Shown here: positions 26,577 through 42,516 of the stretch, piece after piece | Numbering within the stretch: the stretch's first letter is position 1 | How the letters are laid out: each line of letters begins with the position of its first letter | Assembly: GCA_947482665.1 (NCBI GenBank) | Contig: CANKJK010000003.1 | Span: forward strand, 124,001 to 188,000 | Direction: 5' to 3' | From: Acidobacteriota bacterium | Lineage (GTDB): Bacteria > Acidobacteriota > Vicinamibacteria > Vicinamibacterales > UBA2999 | Length of the DNA stretch: 64,000 nucleotides | The notes under the pieces: generated by a model | The model's database searches: none | Told to the model about the DNA's origin: nothing | What the model saw: the letters and a program-made list of their open reading frames with translations, nothing else | Made by a program: the position numbers and the translations under genes

Positions 26577-27966
26577 CAGAAAACAGTTGGGCGAGCTTCA
26601 CGTTGTGGTGCTTGCTGCCGGCCAGGGCACCAGAATGAAGTCTGGCGTTCCGAAGGTGCTCCACAGGATTGGCGGCCGGACGTTGTTGGACTGGGTGCTG
26701 GATTGCGCTGAGAGCCTTGAGCCGCGCTCTGTTTCTGTTGTAGTTGGTCATAAGGCAGAAATTGTCGGCTCTGCCGTGGAGAGCAGAGGCCATCGGGTGG
26801 TTCTCCAGGCGGAGCAGCGTGGAACGGCTCATGCTCTGCAGCAGACCGAGTCTGGCCTTTCCGGCTTATCCGGCACGTTGTTGTTGTTGTCTGGCGACGT
26901 ACCGCTGCTGAAAGTCCACAGCTTGACCAGGCTATTGGGCGCGCATAGCCAATCAGGGGCTGCCGCTACGGTCTTGACGGCTCGTGTTGGTCAGCCGTTC
27001 GGTTACGGGCGGATCGTCAGAGAGGGTGGCGCCATTTCTTCGATTGTTGAGGAGCGCGACGCGAGTCCGGCTCAACGCGAGATCGCAGAGATCAATAGCG
27101 GCATCTACGCCTTTGCGCTGCCAGACCTCTGGGAGGGACTCCGGGAGATCTCAGCCGGAAACAGCCAGGGAGAGTTCTACCTGACGGACCTGGTAGGGGT
27201 GTTCAAGACGCAGGGTCGGGTGGTTGAAACAGTCCTGGTTGACGACGCGGTTTCGATCAGGGGTATCAACAGCCGCAATGAGTTGGCGGAGGCGGGTGCC
27301 GTGATGCGTGAGCGGAAGAACCAGGAACTGATGGCGGCGGGTGTGACATTGGTCGATCCCGCCACCACCTACGTCGATGCGGATGTTGAGGTCGGACAGG
27401 ACACGGTGATCCATCCCGGTGTGATCCTGGAGGGGTCCACGCGGATTGGCGAAGCCTGTGAGATTCATGGCTATGTCCGCCTCCAGAACGTGACGCTTGG
27501 TGATCGGGTCACGATTGGCAACTTTTGCGTGCTTGTGGACTCGAGTGTGGGGAGCGATTCGGCTGTTGGCCCCTGTGCTCATGTTCGGCCTGGGACAGTG
27601 GTGGGAGCACACGGGAAGGTCGGTAATTTCGTGGAGCTCAAGAAGACGTCCCTTGGGGAAGGCTCCAAGGTGAATCACCTCTCCTATCTTGGAGATGCGC
27701 AGGTCGGTGCTGGTGTCAATGTTGGCGCGGGCACCATCACGTGCAACTACGATGGGACTCGCAAGCATGTCACGGTGATTGAGGACGGCGCCTTTATTGG
27801 CAGTGGCACTCAGCTTGTGGCGCCAGTGACCGTTGGGAAGGGCGCCTATGTGGCGGCCGGGTCAGCCATCACCGAGGATGTGCCCGAGGCGGGTCTTGGC
27901 ATTGCGCGGGCGCGCCAGCGGAATGTCGAGCGTTGGGCAGACCGGGCTCGGCCCGAGAAGGGTTAG
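26560..27966 (+). CDS. glmU: Bifunctional UDP-N-acetylglucosamine pyrophosphorylase/glucosamine-1-phosphate acetyltransferase
   Basis: The protein is about 468 residues with two enzymes in one chain that make UDP-GlcNAc for peptidoglycan and lipopolysaccharide. The N-terminal uridylyltransferase has LAAGQGTRMKS. The C-terminal half is a left-handed beta-helix of hexapeptide repeats with the acetyltransferase signature YLGDAQVGAGVNVGAG and CNYDG. GTG 26560, preceded by AGGA, is preferred; it overlaps rsmI by 17 nt. glmS, which supplies glucosamine-6-phosphate, follows after 9 bp. glmM is not present in the window. Confidence 0.96.
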   Translation: MNLANNRKQLGELHVVVLAAGQGTRMKSGVPKVLHRIGGRTLLDWVLDCAESLEPRSVSVVVGHKAEIVGSAVESRGHRVVLQAEQRGTAHALQQTESGLSGLSGTLLLLSGDVPLLKVHSLTRLLGAHSQSGAAATVLTARVGQPFGYGRIVREGGAISSIVEERDASPAQREIAEINSGIYAFALPDLWEGLREISAGNSQGEFYLTDLVGVFKTQGRVVETVLVDDAVSIRGINSRNELAEAGAVMRERKNQELMAAGVTLVDPATTYVDADVEVGQDTVIHPGVILEGSTRIGEACEIHGYVRLQNVTLGDRVTIGNFCVLVDSSVGSDSAVGPCAHVRPGTVVGAHGKVGNFVELKKTSLGEGSKVNHLSYLGDAQVGAGVNVGAGTITCNYDGTRKHVTVIEDGAFIGSGTQLVAPVTVGKGAYVAAGSAITEDVPEAGLGIARARQRNVERWADRARPEKG

Positions 27967-27975
27967 TCGCATCAG

Positions 27976-29820
27976 ATGTGCGGGATCATTGGTTACATCG
28001 GGCCGAAGCCCGTTCTTCCGGTGCTCATTGAGGGCCTCCGGCGCATGGAATACCGGGGCTACGACTCGGCCGGCGTAGCGCTGGTCGGGCCTGAAGGTAT
28101 CGAGCTTCGGCGATCAGCGGGCAAGCTTGCCAACCTGGAACGGGTGCTTGAGAGCGACCCCGTGGACGGTGTTTATGGCATTGGGCACACGCGCTGGGCG
28201 ACCCATGGGCGACCGACTGAGGAGAACGCGCATCCCCATCGCGACTGCTCGGGCAGGATTGTCGTTGTCCATAACGGGATCATCGAGAACTATCTTGAGC
28301 TGAAGAGCGAGCTGCAGGCCTCGGGCCACGAATTCAGGACTGAAACCGACACCGAGGTGGTGGCGCATCTGGTAGAGCGCGAATCGCGAGGGGACGGTCT
28401 TCCTGCTGCGGTTCGCCGGGCGCTCGCTGTCATCCGGGGCATGTTTGCGGTGGTCGTGGTGTCTGCGGATGAGCAGAACATGATTGTGGCGGCCAGGAGC
28501 GGCCCACCGATCGTGGTCGGTATGGGCGAGGGCGAGTTCTTTGTGGCGTCGGACATTCCCGCGATTCTGAGCCACACACGGGACGTTGTGTTCCTGGACG
28601 ATGGTGAGATGGCGGTGATCACGCCATCAGGCGTGGCCTTTTCGGATTTCAGCGGCGTCCCCCGGGTCAGGAATGCTCAGCGCATTTCGTGGGACCCGGT
28701 CATGGCCGAGAAGGGCGGCCATCGGCACTTTATGCTCAAGGAGATTCATGAGCAGCCGGCCGCCGTTCGGGACACGATTCTTGGGCGGATTTCCCTGGAG
28801 CATGGCCGGGTCTTTCTCGACGAACTGAATCTGACGCCGGCGGTGCTGGGTTCACTCCAACGCGTGACGATCCTCGCGTGTGGAACATCCTGGCATGCAG
28901 CGTTGGTTGGTAAGTATTTCATCGAGATGCTGGCGGGTGTTCCCGTCGAGGTCGACTACGGGTCGGAGTACCGCTATCGCTCGCCCGTTGTGCTTCCCGG
29001 CACGTTGGTCGTCGCGATCACGCAATCCGGGGAAACCGCGGACACCCTCGCGGCGCTTCGGGAGGCACGGCGCAGGGGTGCTGTAAGCATCGCCATCTGC
29101 AATGTTGTGGGCAGCATGGCCACCAGGGAATCGGAGGGCACGCTGTACACACATGCCGGTCCTGAGATTGGCGTGGCGTCAACGAAGGCGTTCACATCGC
29201 AGTTGGTTGCCCTGCAGTTGCTGGCGCTGTTTCTGGCTCAGGCGAAAGGCACCCTTTCCCCTGCCGGCTTGTTGCCGCACATTGAGAGCCTGATGGGACT
29301 TCCGCTGGTCCTTGAAGATGCCCTCAAAGTGTCTCCGCTGATTGAGAAGGTCGCGGAGCGGTTCTCAAACCGGTCTGACTTCTTGTTCCTTGGGCGTGGA
29401 ATCAACTATCCGATTGCGCTTGAAGGTGCCTTGAAGTTGAAGGAAATCTCATACATTCACGCAGAGGGATATCCCGCAGGCGAGATGAAGCACGGGCCGA
29501 TTGCGCTGATTGATGAGCAGATGCCTGTCGTCGCGATTGCTCCGGCCGACCATGTGTTTGAGAAGATGCTCGGCAATGTGCAGGAAGTCAAAGCGCGCGG
29601 TGGGTCAGTGATTGCCATCACCTCCCAGGGTGAGCGTCGCATGGCGGCCGTACTCGACCCTGACCGCGATGTGGAGATCCAGGTGCCACGAGGGAGCGAT
29701 CTCGTGGCACCGGTGCTGAACACGATCCCGCTCCAGTTGCTGGCGTATCACATTGCCGTGCGTCGGGGATGTGATGTGGATCAGCCAAGGAACCTCGCCA
29801 AGAGTGTGACTGTCGAGTAG
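27976..29820 (+). CDS. glmS: Glutamine-fructose-6-phosphate aminotransferase (isomerizing)
   Basis: The protein is 614 residues. Cys2 directly after Met (MCGIIGYIG) is the glutaminase nucleophile; HTRWATHG and HNGIIENY are amidotransferase signatures. Two SIS domains follow, with [10 protein letters not shown] and the C-terminal NLAKSVTVE that forms the active-site tail. It makes glucosamine-6-phosphate, the first step of amino-sugar synthesis, and pairs with glmU in the operon. The 9-bp gap upstream leaves no room for a glmS ribozyme. Confidence 0.97.
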   Translation: MCGIIGYIGPKPVLPVLIEGLRRMEYRGYDSAGVALVGPEGIELRRSAGKLANLERVLESDPVDGVYGIGHTRWATHGRPTEENAHPHRDCSGRIVVVHNGIIENYLELKSELQASGHEFRTETDTEVVAHLVERESRGDGLPAAVRRALAVIRGMFAVVVVSADEQNMIVAARSGPPIVVGMGEGEFFVASDIPAILSHTRDVVFLDDGEMAVITPSGVAFSDFSGVPRVRNAQRISWDPVMAEKGGHRHFMLKEIHEQPAAVRDTILGRISLEHGRVFLDELNLTPAVLGSLQRVTILACGTSWHAALVGKYFIEMLAGVPVEVDYGSEYRYRSPVVLPGTLVVAITQSGETADTLAALREARRRGAVSIAICNVVGSMATRESEGTLYTHAGPEIGVASTKAFTSQLVALQLLALFLAQAKGTLSPAGLLPHIESLMGLPLVLEDALKVSPLIEKVAERFSNRSDFLFLGRGINYPIALEGALKLKEISYIHAEGYPAGEMKHGPIALIDEQMPVVAIAPADHVFEKMLGNVQEVKARGGSVIAITSQGERRMAAVLDPDRDVEIQVPRGSDLVAPVLNTIPLQLLAYHIAVRRGCDVDQPRNLAKSVTVE

Positions 29821-29824
29821 CCGT

Positions 29825-32079
29825 GTGAATTTGACGGCACAGTTGAATCCTGAACAGCGCGCTGCCGTCGAGCAGACGGACGGTCCGCTGCTCATCCTCG
29901 CCGGCGCGGGTTCGGGAAAGACACGGGTCATTGCGCACCGGATTGCCTACCTGGTGCAGTCGGGGCTCGCTCCTCTGGACGGCGTGTTGGCGGTCACGTT
30001 CACGAACAAGGCCGCTGAGGAAATGCGGAGTCGCGTGGAGTCCCTCCTCCAGAGCGACTGTCGCGGCATGTGGATTTCAACGTTCCATGCGCTCTGCGCG
30101 AGGCTGCTCAGGCGAGAGGCGCAACATGTCGGCCTGTCCCGTGACTTCGTCATCTATGACACCGCCGACCAGTTGTCGGTGGTCAAACAGGCCCTGAAGA
30201 GCCTTGGTGCTGACGAAGAGGCGTTGCCAGCCAGGCTGGTGCTGAACCGGATTAGCCAGGCCAAGAACAGGATGGAGGCGACCTCCTTGGCTTCCGAGCA
30301 GGACGGGAATCCACGGGAACGGTTGCTGGCGAAGGTGTCTGGCTTATATGCGGACTCCCTGCGGGAGGCGAGAGCTCTCGACTTTGACGACCTACTCTTG
30401 AAGGTCGTCGAGTTGTTTGACACCTCGAGCGAGGTCAAGGCTAGATATACGGCCCGCTTTCGCTATGTCATGGTCGATGAATACCAGGACACGAACCGAC
30501 CGCAGTTTCTGCTGGTCGAGCATCTGTCTAAGCTGCACCAGAACCTGTGCGTGGTTGGAGACCCTGACCAGTCGATCTACAAGTGGCGCGGAGCGGACCT
30601 TCGAAACATTCTGGATTTTGAGCACACGTTTCCAGACGCGTTGGTGGTCAAGCTCGAGCAGAACTACCGGTCGACGCAGGTCATTCTCGACGCCGCGACC
30701 GCGGTGATCTCCAGAAACCGGAACAGGCGCGAGAAGCGATTGTTCACGGAGCGTCTCGGCGGGGACAAGATTGTTGCCTACCGCGCGGCTGACGATCTCG
30801 ACGAGGCGGAGTTCATCGCGAGGTCGGCGCAGCAGGCGGTGCGGGCGGACCGCGAGACCACCGTTGGCGTGTTGTACCGCACTAATGCCCAGTCTCGAAC
30901 GATTGAAGACGCGCTGCGCAGAGCGGCGGTGCCCTATCGGATTATCGGTGGGGTGCGGTTTTATGAGCGGAGAGAGGTCAAGGACGCCTTAGCGTTTCTC
31001 CGGCTCGTGCTCAACCCGCATGATGACGTCAGCCTTCGGCGGGTGATTAATGTTCCACCCCGCGGTATCGGCAAAGGCGTGCTCGAGGGGTTGGCCTCGG
31101 TCCAAATCGGAGAGTCAGACTCCGACTACCCGCTGTTAGACGGTTTTGGCCAGGATCCAGGCCCGTTGTCCCTGTGGTCCCGCGTTGTCGCGGCGGTGGA
31201 ACAGCGCGTGCTCCCGCCACGGGCGACGAGTGCGCTGAATGCCTTTCGTGGAATTCTTGATGGGATTCAGCGCGAGGTTGTTGGAGCCACCGTGTCAACG
31301 ACGTTGGGGCTTGTGTTGGAGCGAAGCGGATATTTGGAGGATCTGCGGGGCGAGCGGAGCGAAGAGGCCCAGGGCCGGATTGAGAATCTCGCTGAACTGG
31401 TTTCGGCTGCGCGTGAGTACGAGACCCGAACGCCAGACGCCTCCCTCGGTGGATTCGTCGATCAGTTATCGCTCCTATCCGATGTGGATGAGGAGGACGG
31501 CTCGAGGGATGCCAGGGTGCTGATGATGACCCTGCATAGCGCGAAGGGCCTCGAGTTCCCCGTGGTGGTGCTCGCCGGGCTTGAAGAGGGACTGTTCCCG
31601 CATGCTCGCTCGGTCGATGACGAGGCGGAGCTTGAGGAGGAGCGGCGCCTCTGCTACGTCGGGATTACGCGGGCTGAGTCCAAGCTGTTTCTGACGTCAG
31701 CCGCCAGGCGCAGAAACTTCGGGGAGTATCAGGCCATGGAGCAATCTCGCTTCCTTGAGGAGATTCCACCCGAGTTGGTTGACTGGGTTCCGTCGCGCTT
31801 TGTTGATATTGGCGCGGCGGCCGGTGGCGCGGCCCGAAGCGGCCGGCACAACGGATCGTGGCGTCAGCCAGACGCGAGTCCCAAGCCGTTCACGTATGAG
31901 GACGAGGATCAGTCCGCTCCATCCGGCTTGAAGCTGGGCATGCGTGTGCGACACGCACAGTTTGGAACCGGAACGATTCTCAGTATCGAAGTGCTCGGCG
32001 ACGACGCGAAGGTGGTCGTTCGCTTCGCCGCCGTTGGACAGAAGACGCTTCGAGCGAAGTACGCGAAGCTCGAACCCGC

Positions 32080-32083
<4 letters not shown>
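29825..32083 (+). CDS. pcrA: UvrD/PcrA-type superfamily 1 DNA helicase
   Basis: The protein is 752 residues. Motif I is AGAGSGKT at 26-33, after NPEQRAAVEQ (Q motif). Motif II is DEYQDTN. FTNKAAEEM and VGDPDQSIYKWRGA are the remaining core signatures, and LHSAKGLEF marks motif V. The final 50 residues (GMRVRHAQFGTG and onward) resemble the C-terminal tudor-like module by which PcrA/UvrD touches RNA polymerase. It should act in nucleotide excision repair and in clearing protein from DNA. Whether to call it pcrA or uvrD is convention. It shares its stop with gyrA at a CTAG. Confidence 0.93.
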
Positions 32084-34593
<2,510 letters not shown>

Positions 34594-34612
34594 CGCTGTG
34601 TGCTACTGGCGG

Positions 34613-38223
<3,611 letters not shown>

Positions 38224-38504
38224 GGGAGCACCACCAAGTCGCGGAGTGGAAGTCGGACGCGACGCCGCTGATCGTTGATGAATTTAAGTAAGACAGTAGG
38301 AGAGAGAATTATACAGAAATAAAGAGGGGGAATGAAAGGTAGAAGATCGGGGGGAACCCCTTGGTTTTCAAGTATTTAGCGTGTTGAAAACTTCAGCCCC
38401 TGTGTGGAAAACCCTCGGGTCATTTCGGGTTGCTGGAAGAGGCCGGTTTGGCCGGACCGGTTTTACACAGGGTTGAGAGCACAGGTTCGTGAAGGCTGTG
38501 GAAA
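38224..38504. other. Candidate oriC, dnaA-dnaN side: A/T-rich stretch plus DnaA-box-like sites
   Basis: This 281-bp gap contains no gene. Bases 38281-38330 are markedly A/T-rich for this genome and could be the unwinding element. DnaA-box-like nonamers follow: TGTGGAAAA at 38403-38411, TTTTACACA at 38461-38469 and TGTGGAAAC at 38497-38505. Each differs from the TTATCCACA consensus by one to three positions. A GGGG/CCCC hairpin lies near 38350. An origin beside dnaA is common in bacteria; the call is by position and pattern. Confidence 0.55.
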
Positions 38505-39845
38505 CTAGCGGAATGATTCAAGAAAACCGGAGATCAGGGTGTTGAAATTTGGGTCCGTTTTTCGGAGTGCCTCCACCTTCTTGATGGAGTGAATGACGGT
38601 CGAGTGATGTTTTCCGCCGAAGTTTCGACCAATTTCCGGGAGGGATGAGGACGTGAGGGCCTTTGAGAGGTACATCGCCACCTGACGCGGGAGGGAGACC
38701 GATTTGGCGTTGTTTCGGGATTTTAGGTCGCCGGTCTTGAGCTGGTAGTGGTCGGTGATGAAGCGCTGGATGCTCTCGATGGAGACCACCGTGTCCGCAT
38801 GTTCTGATGAGCCACGCAGAACGTGCCGCGCCAGGTCGAGGGAGAGGGACTGCCCTGTCAGCGACGCGTAGGCGACCAGCTTGATAAGGGAGCCTTCAAG
38901 CTCACGGATATTCGATTTGATTCTTCCGGCGATGAACATCGCGACGTCATTGGGCAGCGGGACGGACTCTGAATCAGCCTTGCGCTTCAGGATCGCGACT
39001 CGAGTTTCAAGGTCAGCAGGCTGAATGTCGGTCGTCAGGCCCCACTCGAAGCGGGACCGCAGGCGCTCTTCGAGCGCTGGGATTTCATGTGGCGGACGGT
39101 CGCTGCTCAGAACGATCTGTTTTTGGGCGTCGTAGAGGGCGTTGAAGGTGTGGAAGAACTCCGTTTGGGTGCCTTCCTTCCCTGAGACAAATTGGATGTC
39201 GTCAACCAGGAGCACATCAACACTCCGGTACCGCTCACGGAAGTCCAGAATGCGCTCATACCGCAGCGCATTGATCATTTCGTTCATGAAGCGCTCAGAC
39301 GAAATGTAGGTGAGTCGGAGGCCACGTCCATTTCGAAGGACATGGTGGCCGATTGCGTGCATCAGGTGCGTCTTGCCAAGACCGACGCCGCCGTAGATGA
39401 AGAGAGGGTTATAGGAACGCGACGGGCTTTCGGCGACTGCCCTGGCTGCGGCGTGCGCAAACTGATTCGAGGGTCCGACGATGAAGGTGTCGAACGTATA
39501 CCTGGGATTCAGGCCGGAGGCGCCCGGCGTCTGGGCTACAGCGCCGTCCAGGTCTTCTGCGGGAACAGTTGTGGCGCGCTCTTGCGGTTCAAGGTGAGCA
39601 GCCTGGCCGTCGGTGAGAAAAGTGATTGAGCAGTCCGGGCGCCCGATGTCCTGGAGGGCCTCCAGCAGAACGGAGGAGTAGTGCTTGGTGAGCCAGTCCT
39701 TGACCAGGGCATCAGGAACGCGGACCGTGATGACGGTGCCAGAGTCAGCGAGGTAGACGGTGGGCTTGAACCACGTGTAGAAGCTGTGCCGGTTAACTTT
39801 CGTCTCAATCCTGGTCAGGATTGCGTCCCAAACCGTGGCACTCAC
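38505..39845 (-). CDS. dnaA: Chromosomal replication initiator protein DnaA
   Basis: The protein is 446 residues from GTG 39845, with AGGA nine bases upstream. Domain I is at the N-terminus (WDAILTRIETKVNRHSFYTW). The AAA+ domain has Walker A GGVGLGKT (152-159) and Walker B VLLVDDIQF (211-219). The domain IV signature GGKHHSTVIHSIKKVE near residue 420 reads the DnaA box. Putative DnaA boxes lie just upstream (39883-39902) and just downstream, which allows autoregulation. It is the first gene of the leftward replication cluster. Confidence 0.98.
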   Translation of the reverse strand: MSATVWDAILTRIETKVNRHSFYTWFKPTVYLADSGTVITVRVPDALVKDWLTKHYSSVLLEALQDIGRPDCSITFLTDGQAAHLEPQERATTVPAEDLDGAVAQTPGASGLNPRYTFDTFIVGPSNQFAHAAARAVAESPSRSYNPLFIYGGVGLGKTHLMHAIGHHVLRNGRGLRLTYISSERFMNEMINALRYERILDFRERYRSVDVLLVDDIQFVSGKEGTQTEFFHTFNALYDAQKQIVLSSDRPPHEIPALEERLRSRFEWGLTTDIQPADLETRVAILKRKADSESVPLPNDVAMFIAGRIKSNIRELEGSLIKLVAYASLTGQSLSLDLARHVLRGSSEHADTVVSIESIQRFITDHYQLKTGDLKSRNNAKSVSLPRQVAMYLSKALTSSSLPEIGRNFGGKHHSTVIHSIKKVEALRKTDPNFNTLISGFLESFR

Positions 39846-39852
39846 AGGCTGA

Positions 39853-39902
39853 TTTCCTTAGGAAAATATGATTTTCACAGGCTTTTCCACATTTGTGGAA
39901 AA
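39853..39902. promoter_or_regulatory. Inverted pair of DnaA-box-like sites upstream of dnaA
   Basis: TTTTCCACA at 39883-39891 and its inverse TGTGGAAAA at 39894-39902 face each other with two bases between them. An A/T-rich TTCCTTAGGAA palindrome (39853-39863) and a TTTTCACA near 39872 lie between the pair and the dnaA start. This could be a second origin half or a DnaA autoregulatory operator, or both. The rest of the dnaA-rpmH gap holds the rpmH promoter. Confidence 0.6.
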
Positions 39903-39990
39903 CTTGGGTGGGAAACCAAATCTGAGCCTCTGCCCGGTGCCGGGGAACATGGGTGCCGGGTCGGGTGGCGAAGATACCATATCCCGCCGA

Positions 39991-40020
39991 TTGACACCCC
40001 TCTCCAAGCCCACCTAGGAT
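39991..40020 (+). promoter_or_regulatory. Sigma70-type promoter for rpmH
   Basis: TTGACA at 39991-39996, an exact -35 consensus, is followed after 18 bp by TAGGAT at 40015-40020. The predicted start lies about 35 bases before rpmH. It would drive the rpmH-rnpA-yidD-yidC series. Confidence 0.6.
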
Positions 40021-40062
40021 ATTAGTTTCCTCAGTTGTCTAGAGCAGAGATCAAGGTGGCGT

Positions 40063-40215
40063 ATGAAGGGTAAGAGAACGTTTCAACCGAACACGCGGCG
40101 GCGGGCAAAGGCGCACGGCTTCCGTGTGCGGATGGCGACAAAGAATGGCCGGATTGTGCTTGCTCGTCGTCGGGCCAAGGGCCGCAAGCGCTTGACGGTT
40201 TCTGACGAAGGTTAG
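40063..40215 (+). CDS. rpmH: 50S ribosomal protein L34
   Basis: This short gene encodes 50 very basic residues. The translation starts [20 protein letters not shown] and continues with [20 protein letters not shown], both near-invariant in L34. It has the usual position, divergent from dnaA and directly before rnpA (18-bp gap). The protein lines the exit region of the large ribosomal subunit. Confidence 0.97.
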   Translation: MKGKRTFQPNTRRRAKAHGFRVRMATKNGRIVLARRRAKGRKRLTVSDEG

Positions 40216-40233
40216 GCGTCGTCGGCTCGGGTC

Positions 40234-40620
40234 ATGGTGAGCGTGCGGGGAGTTGGCCGTCTTCGCCGCCGTCCCGAGTTCGAACGCGTGTATACGGAGG
40301 GTCGCCGCGTTCACGGTCGTTTTATGACGGTGATCGTGTTGCGGACGGCCTCCGAGGCGGCCCGTTTCGGGGTCGCGGCGTCAAAGAAGATCGGGAACGC
40401 TGTCGTCAGAAATCGGGTCAAGAGGGTTGCGCGCGAATTGTTCAGATTGAACGATCCCTCTTGCGGCATGGACGTAGTGCTCGTGCCGAAGGCTCTCATG
40501 GCACGCGCCCCTTTTGACCGCCTGGAAGCTGAGTTCCGGCGCAGCGTGACGCCGAATGGTTCAATACAGCCCCCCAAGCCAAACCGCACGAGCCGTCCTC
40601 GCGCTTCTGAAAGTCTATAA
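40234..40620 (+). CDS. rnpA: Ribonuclease P protein component
   Basis: The protein is 128 residues and helps RNase P RNA to process pre-tRNA 5' ends. The start GVGRLRRRPEFERVYTEGRR and the RNR signature GNAVVRNRVKRVARELFR are diagnostic. The C-terminal 20 residues are Pro/Arg-rich and longer than in many homologues because this gene runs on over the start of yidD. It is the second gene of the rpmH operon. Confidence 0.95.
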   Translation: MVSVRGVGRLRRRPEFERVYTEGRRVHGRFMTVIVLRTASEAARFGVAASKKIGNAVVRNRVKRVARELFRLNDPSCGMDVVLVPKALMARAPFDRLEAEFRRSVTPNGSIQPPKPNRTSRPRASESL

Positions 40621-40813
40621 GGCGCTGTTCTCACCCTTCTTTGCCGGCAGCTGCCGGTTCCACCCATCGTGCTCCGACTACATGCGCGAGGCCGTTGAAC
40701 ACTTTGGTGTGCTCAAGGGTCTGCGGCTTGGAGTTGGGCGGCTGGCGCGATGCCACCCTTTCGGGGGCCAGGGGTATGACCCCGTGGACCCAGTCTTCAA
40801 GTCCCGAACCTAG
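40556..40813 (+). CDS. yidD: Membrane protein insertion efficiency factor YidD
   Basis: The protein is 85 residues with the compact YidD pattern: an amphipathic start (LALLKVYKALFSPFF), then CRFHPSCSDYMREAVEHFG and a final RCHPFGGQGYDPVDP. Three conserved cysteines are present. It aids YidC-dependent insertion of inner-membrane proteins. The ATG at 40556 places its first 65 nt inside rnpA in another frame, a known arrangement for these two genes. yidC follows after 5 bp. Confidence 0.94.
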   Translation: MVQYSPPSQTARAVLALLKVYKALFSPFFAGSCRFHPSCSDYMREAVEHFGVLKGLRLGVGRLARCHPFGGQGYDPVDPVFKSRT

Positions 40814-40818
40814 CCAAT

Positions 40819-42516
40819 ATGGAACGACGAACCCTTCTGGCGGCTCTCCTGGCCTTTGTTGTGCTGTACGTCTACCAGACGTACGTCGCGCCGCCGTCTC
40901 CCCAGCAGGCGACTCACACGGCCAGCGTGACTCAGCAGGCGCCCAGTACGTCATCTGCCGCCTCGCAAGCGGCTGGGGCAACTGCGGGTGTGAATCCGGT
41001 CGACGCGGGTGCGGAGGATGAGTTCACGCTCGAGAACAGCGTCGTCCGCGCGGTCTTCACGAACCGAGGGGGCCGGCTGAAGAGTTGGGTCCTCAAGAAC
41101 TACATCGATTCGAAGGGTGTGGCGGTTGACCTTGTGGCGCGCGGCCTTCCAGATGGGCAGGCACTCCCCTTGAGCATTGAGGTCGAAGACGCCGCCCAGT
41201 CCACGCAGTTGAACCAGGCACTGTATGCCGGTCAGGTGGACGCGTCACGGGAGCGGGTGGTGTTCACAAAGGCGGATGCCGCTGGGATGACGGCTCGCAA
41301 GGAGTTCGAGCTCGATCCGTCATCGTTTGTTCTGAGCGCAAAGGTGACGGTGTCCAAGGGGGATCGATCGCTTCCCGTGGGCTTAGTCTGGGGTCCTGGC
41401 CCGGGTGACCTCGGTGCGACGACGGGAGGGGGGTTCTTCTCAAGGGACGTCTCTCGAGCGCCGGAAGCGATTCTTTACAACGGGTCAAAAGTCGAGCGCG
41501 TGTCGTTTGCCGACGTCACAAAGGCGCAGACGGTTCGTCAGGGTGCCTTCAAGTTCCTGGGCGTCGACGATCACTATTTCATTGCAGCGGCTCTGGCCCC
41601 TGGCAGCGCTTCGGTGGCGTTCACCGGCCTGTCCCATGTTGTGCCGGAGTCGGGTGAGCGTCAGCGTCAGCTCTTGACGATGGTGTTGCGCGCGCAGGAT
41701 TCCGTGCAGCCTGTCAGGTTCTATATCGGACCGAAGGCCTTTGATGTGCTGAAGGCTGTGGACCCCGAGTTCGTGCGAGCGATCAATTTCGGGTTCTGGT
41801 CCTGGCTTGCGGTTCCGTTTCTCGGGGTCCTGAAATGGATCTATGGCTTTGCCGGCAACTGGGGCTGGTCGATCATCACCCTCACGATCCTGATGAACAT
41901 CGTGATCTTTCCGTTGCGGCACAAGACGGCGATTTCGATGAGGAAGATGCAGGAAGTGCAGCCTCAGATGAAGGCGATTCAGGATCGCTATGCTGGGCTG
42001 AAGACGACGGATCCGGCGCGTCAGAAGATGAACGCCGAGATCATGGCGCTGTACAAGGAGAAGGGCGCGAATCCGGTCAGTGGTTGCATTCCAACCTTGC
42101 TGACGTTCCCGTTGTTGTTCGCCTTCTACTCCCTGTTGTCAGAGTCGATCGAGCTGCGGAGTGCGCCCTTTGCGTTCTGGATTCGGGATCTGTCTGTTCA
42201 CGACCCCTACTTTGTGACGCCGATTCTGATGGGTGGCGCGATGTTGTGGCAGCAGTGGATGACGCCAGCCACCGGAGATCCGGCGCAGCGGAAGATGATG
42301 ATGTTCATGCCGGTCGTGTTTGTGGGCATGTTCCTGACGCTGCCGAGCGGTTTGGCGATTTACTATTTCGTGAACACAATCTGGGGCATCGGACAGCAGT
42401 ACTTCACGAATTGGATACTGGGTCCGCCCGTCGTGCAAACACCGCGTCCGTCCGCTGAGCGACGGGTCAAGTCGGTTGGTTCTGGTCGTACCGAGAGCGT
42501 GGAGCGCAAATCGTGA
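40819..42516 (+). CDS. yidC: Membrane protein insertase YidC
   Basis: The protein is 565 residues, the long Gram-negative form. Residues 5-21 are the first membrane helix. A large periplasmic P1 domain follows (about 60-340, including LENSVVRAVFTNRGGRLKSW). The conserved insertase core has four more helices, including GWSIITLTILMNIVIFPLRH and ANPVSGCIPTLLTFPLLFAFY. The C-terminus is basic (RRVKSVGSGR). It inserts inner-membrane proteins with or without SecYEG. Its stop overlaps the start of khpB by 4 nt. Confidence 0.97.
   Translation: MERRTLLAALLAFVVLYVYQTYVAPPSPQQATHTASVTQQAPSTSSAASQAAGATAGVNPVDAGAEDEFTLENSVVRAVFTNRGGRLKSWVLKNYIDSKGVAVDLVARGLPDGQALPLSIEVEDAAQSTQLNQALYAGQVDASRERVVFTKADAAGMTARKEFELDPSSFVLSAKVTVSKGDRSLPVGLVWGPGPGDLGATTGGGFFSRDVSRAPEAILYNGSKVERVSFADVTKAQTVRQGAFKFLGVDDHYFIAAALAPGSASVAFTGLSHVVPESGERQRQLLTMVLRAQDSVQPVRFYIGPKAFDVLKAVDPEFVRAINFGFWSWLAVPFLGVLKWIYGFAGNWGWSIITLTILMNIVIFPLRHKTAISMRKMQEVQPQMKAIQDRYAGLKTTDPARQKMNAEIMALYKEKGANPVSGCIPTLLTFPLLFAFYSLLSESIELRSAPFAFWIRDLSVHDPYFVTPILMGGAMLWQQWMTPATGDPAQRKMMMFMPVVFVGMFLTLPSGLAIYYFVNTIWGIGQQYFTNWILGPPVVQTPRPSAERRVKSVGSGRTESVERKS

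Noticed and set aside
27960-27980. glmS ribozyme upstream of glmS
   Set aside because: Only 9 bp separate glmU and glmS, so there is no room.
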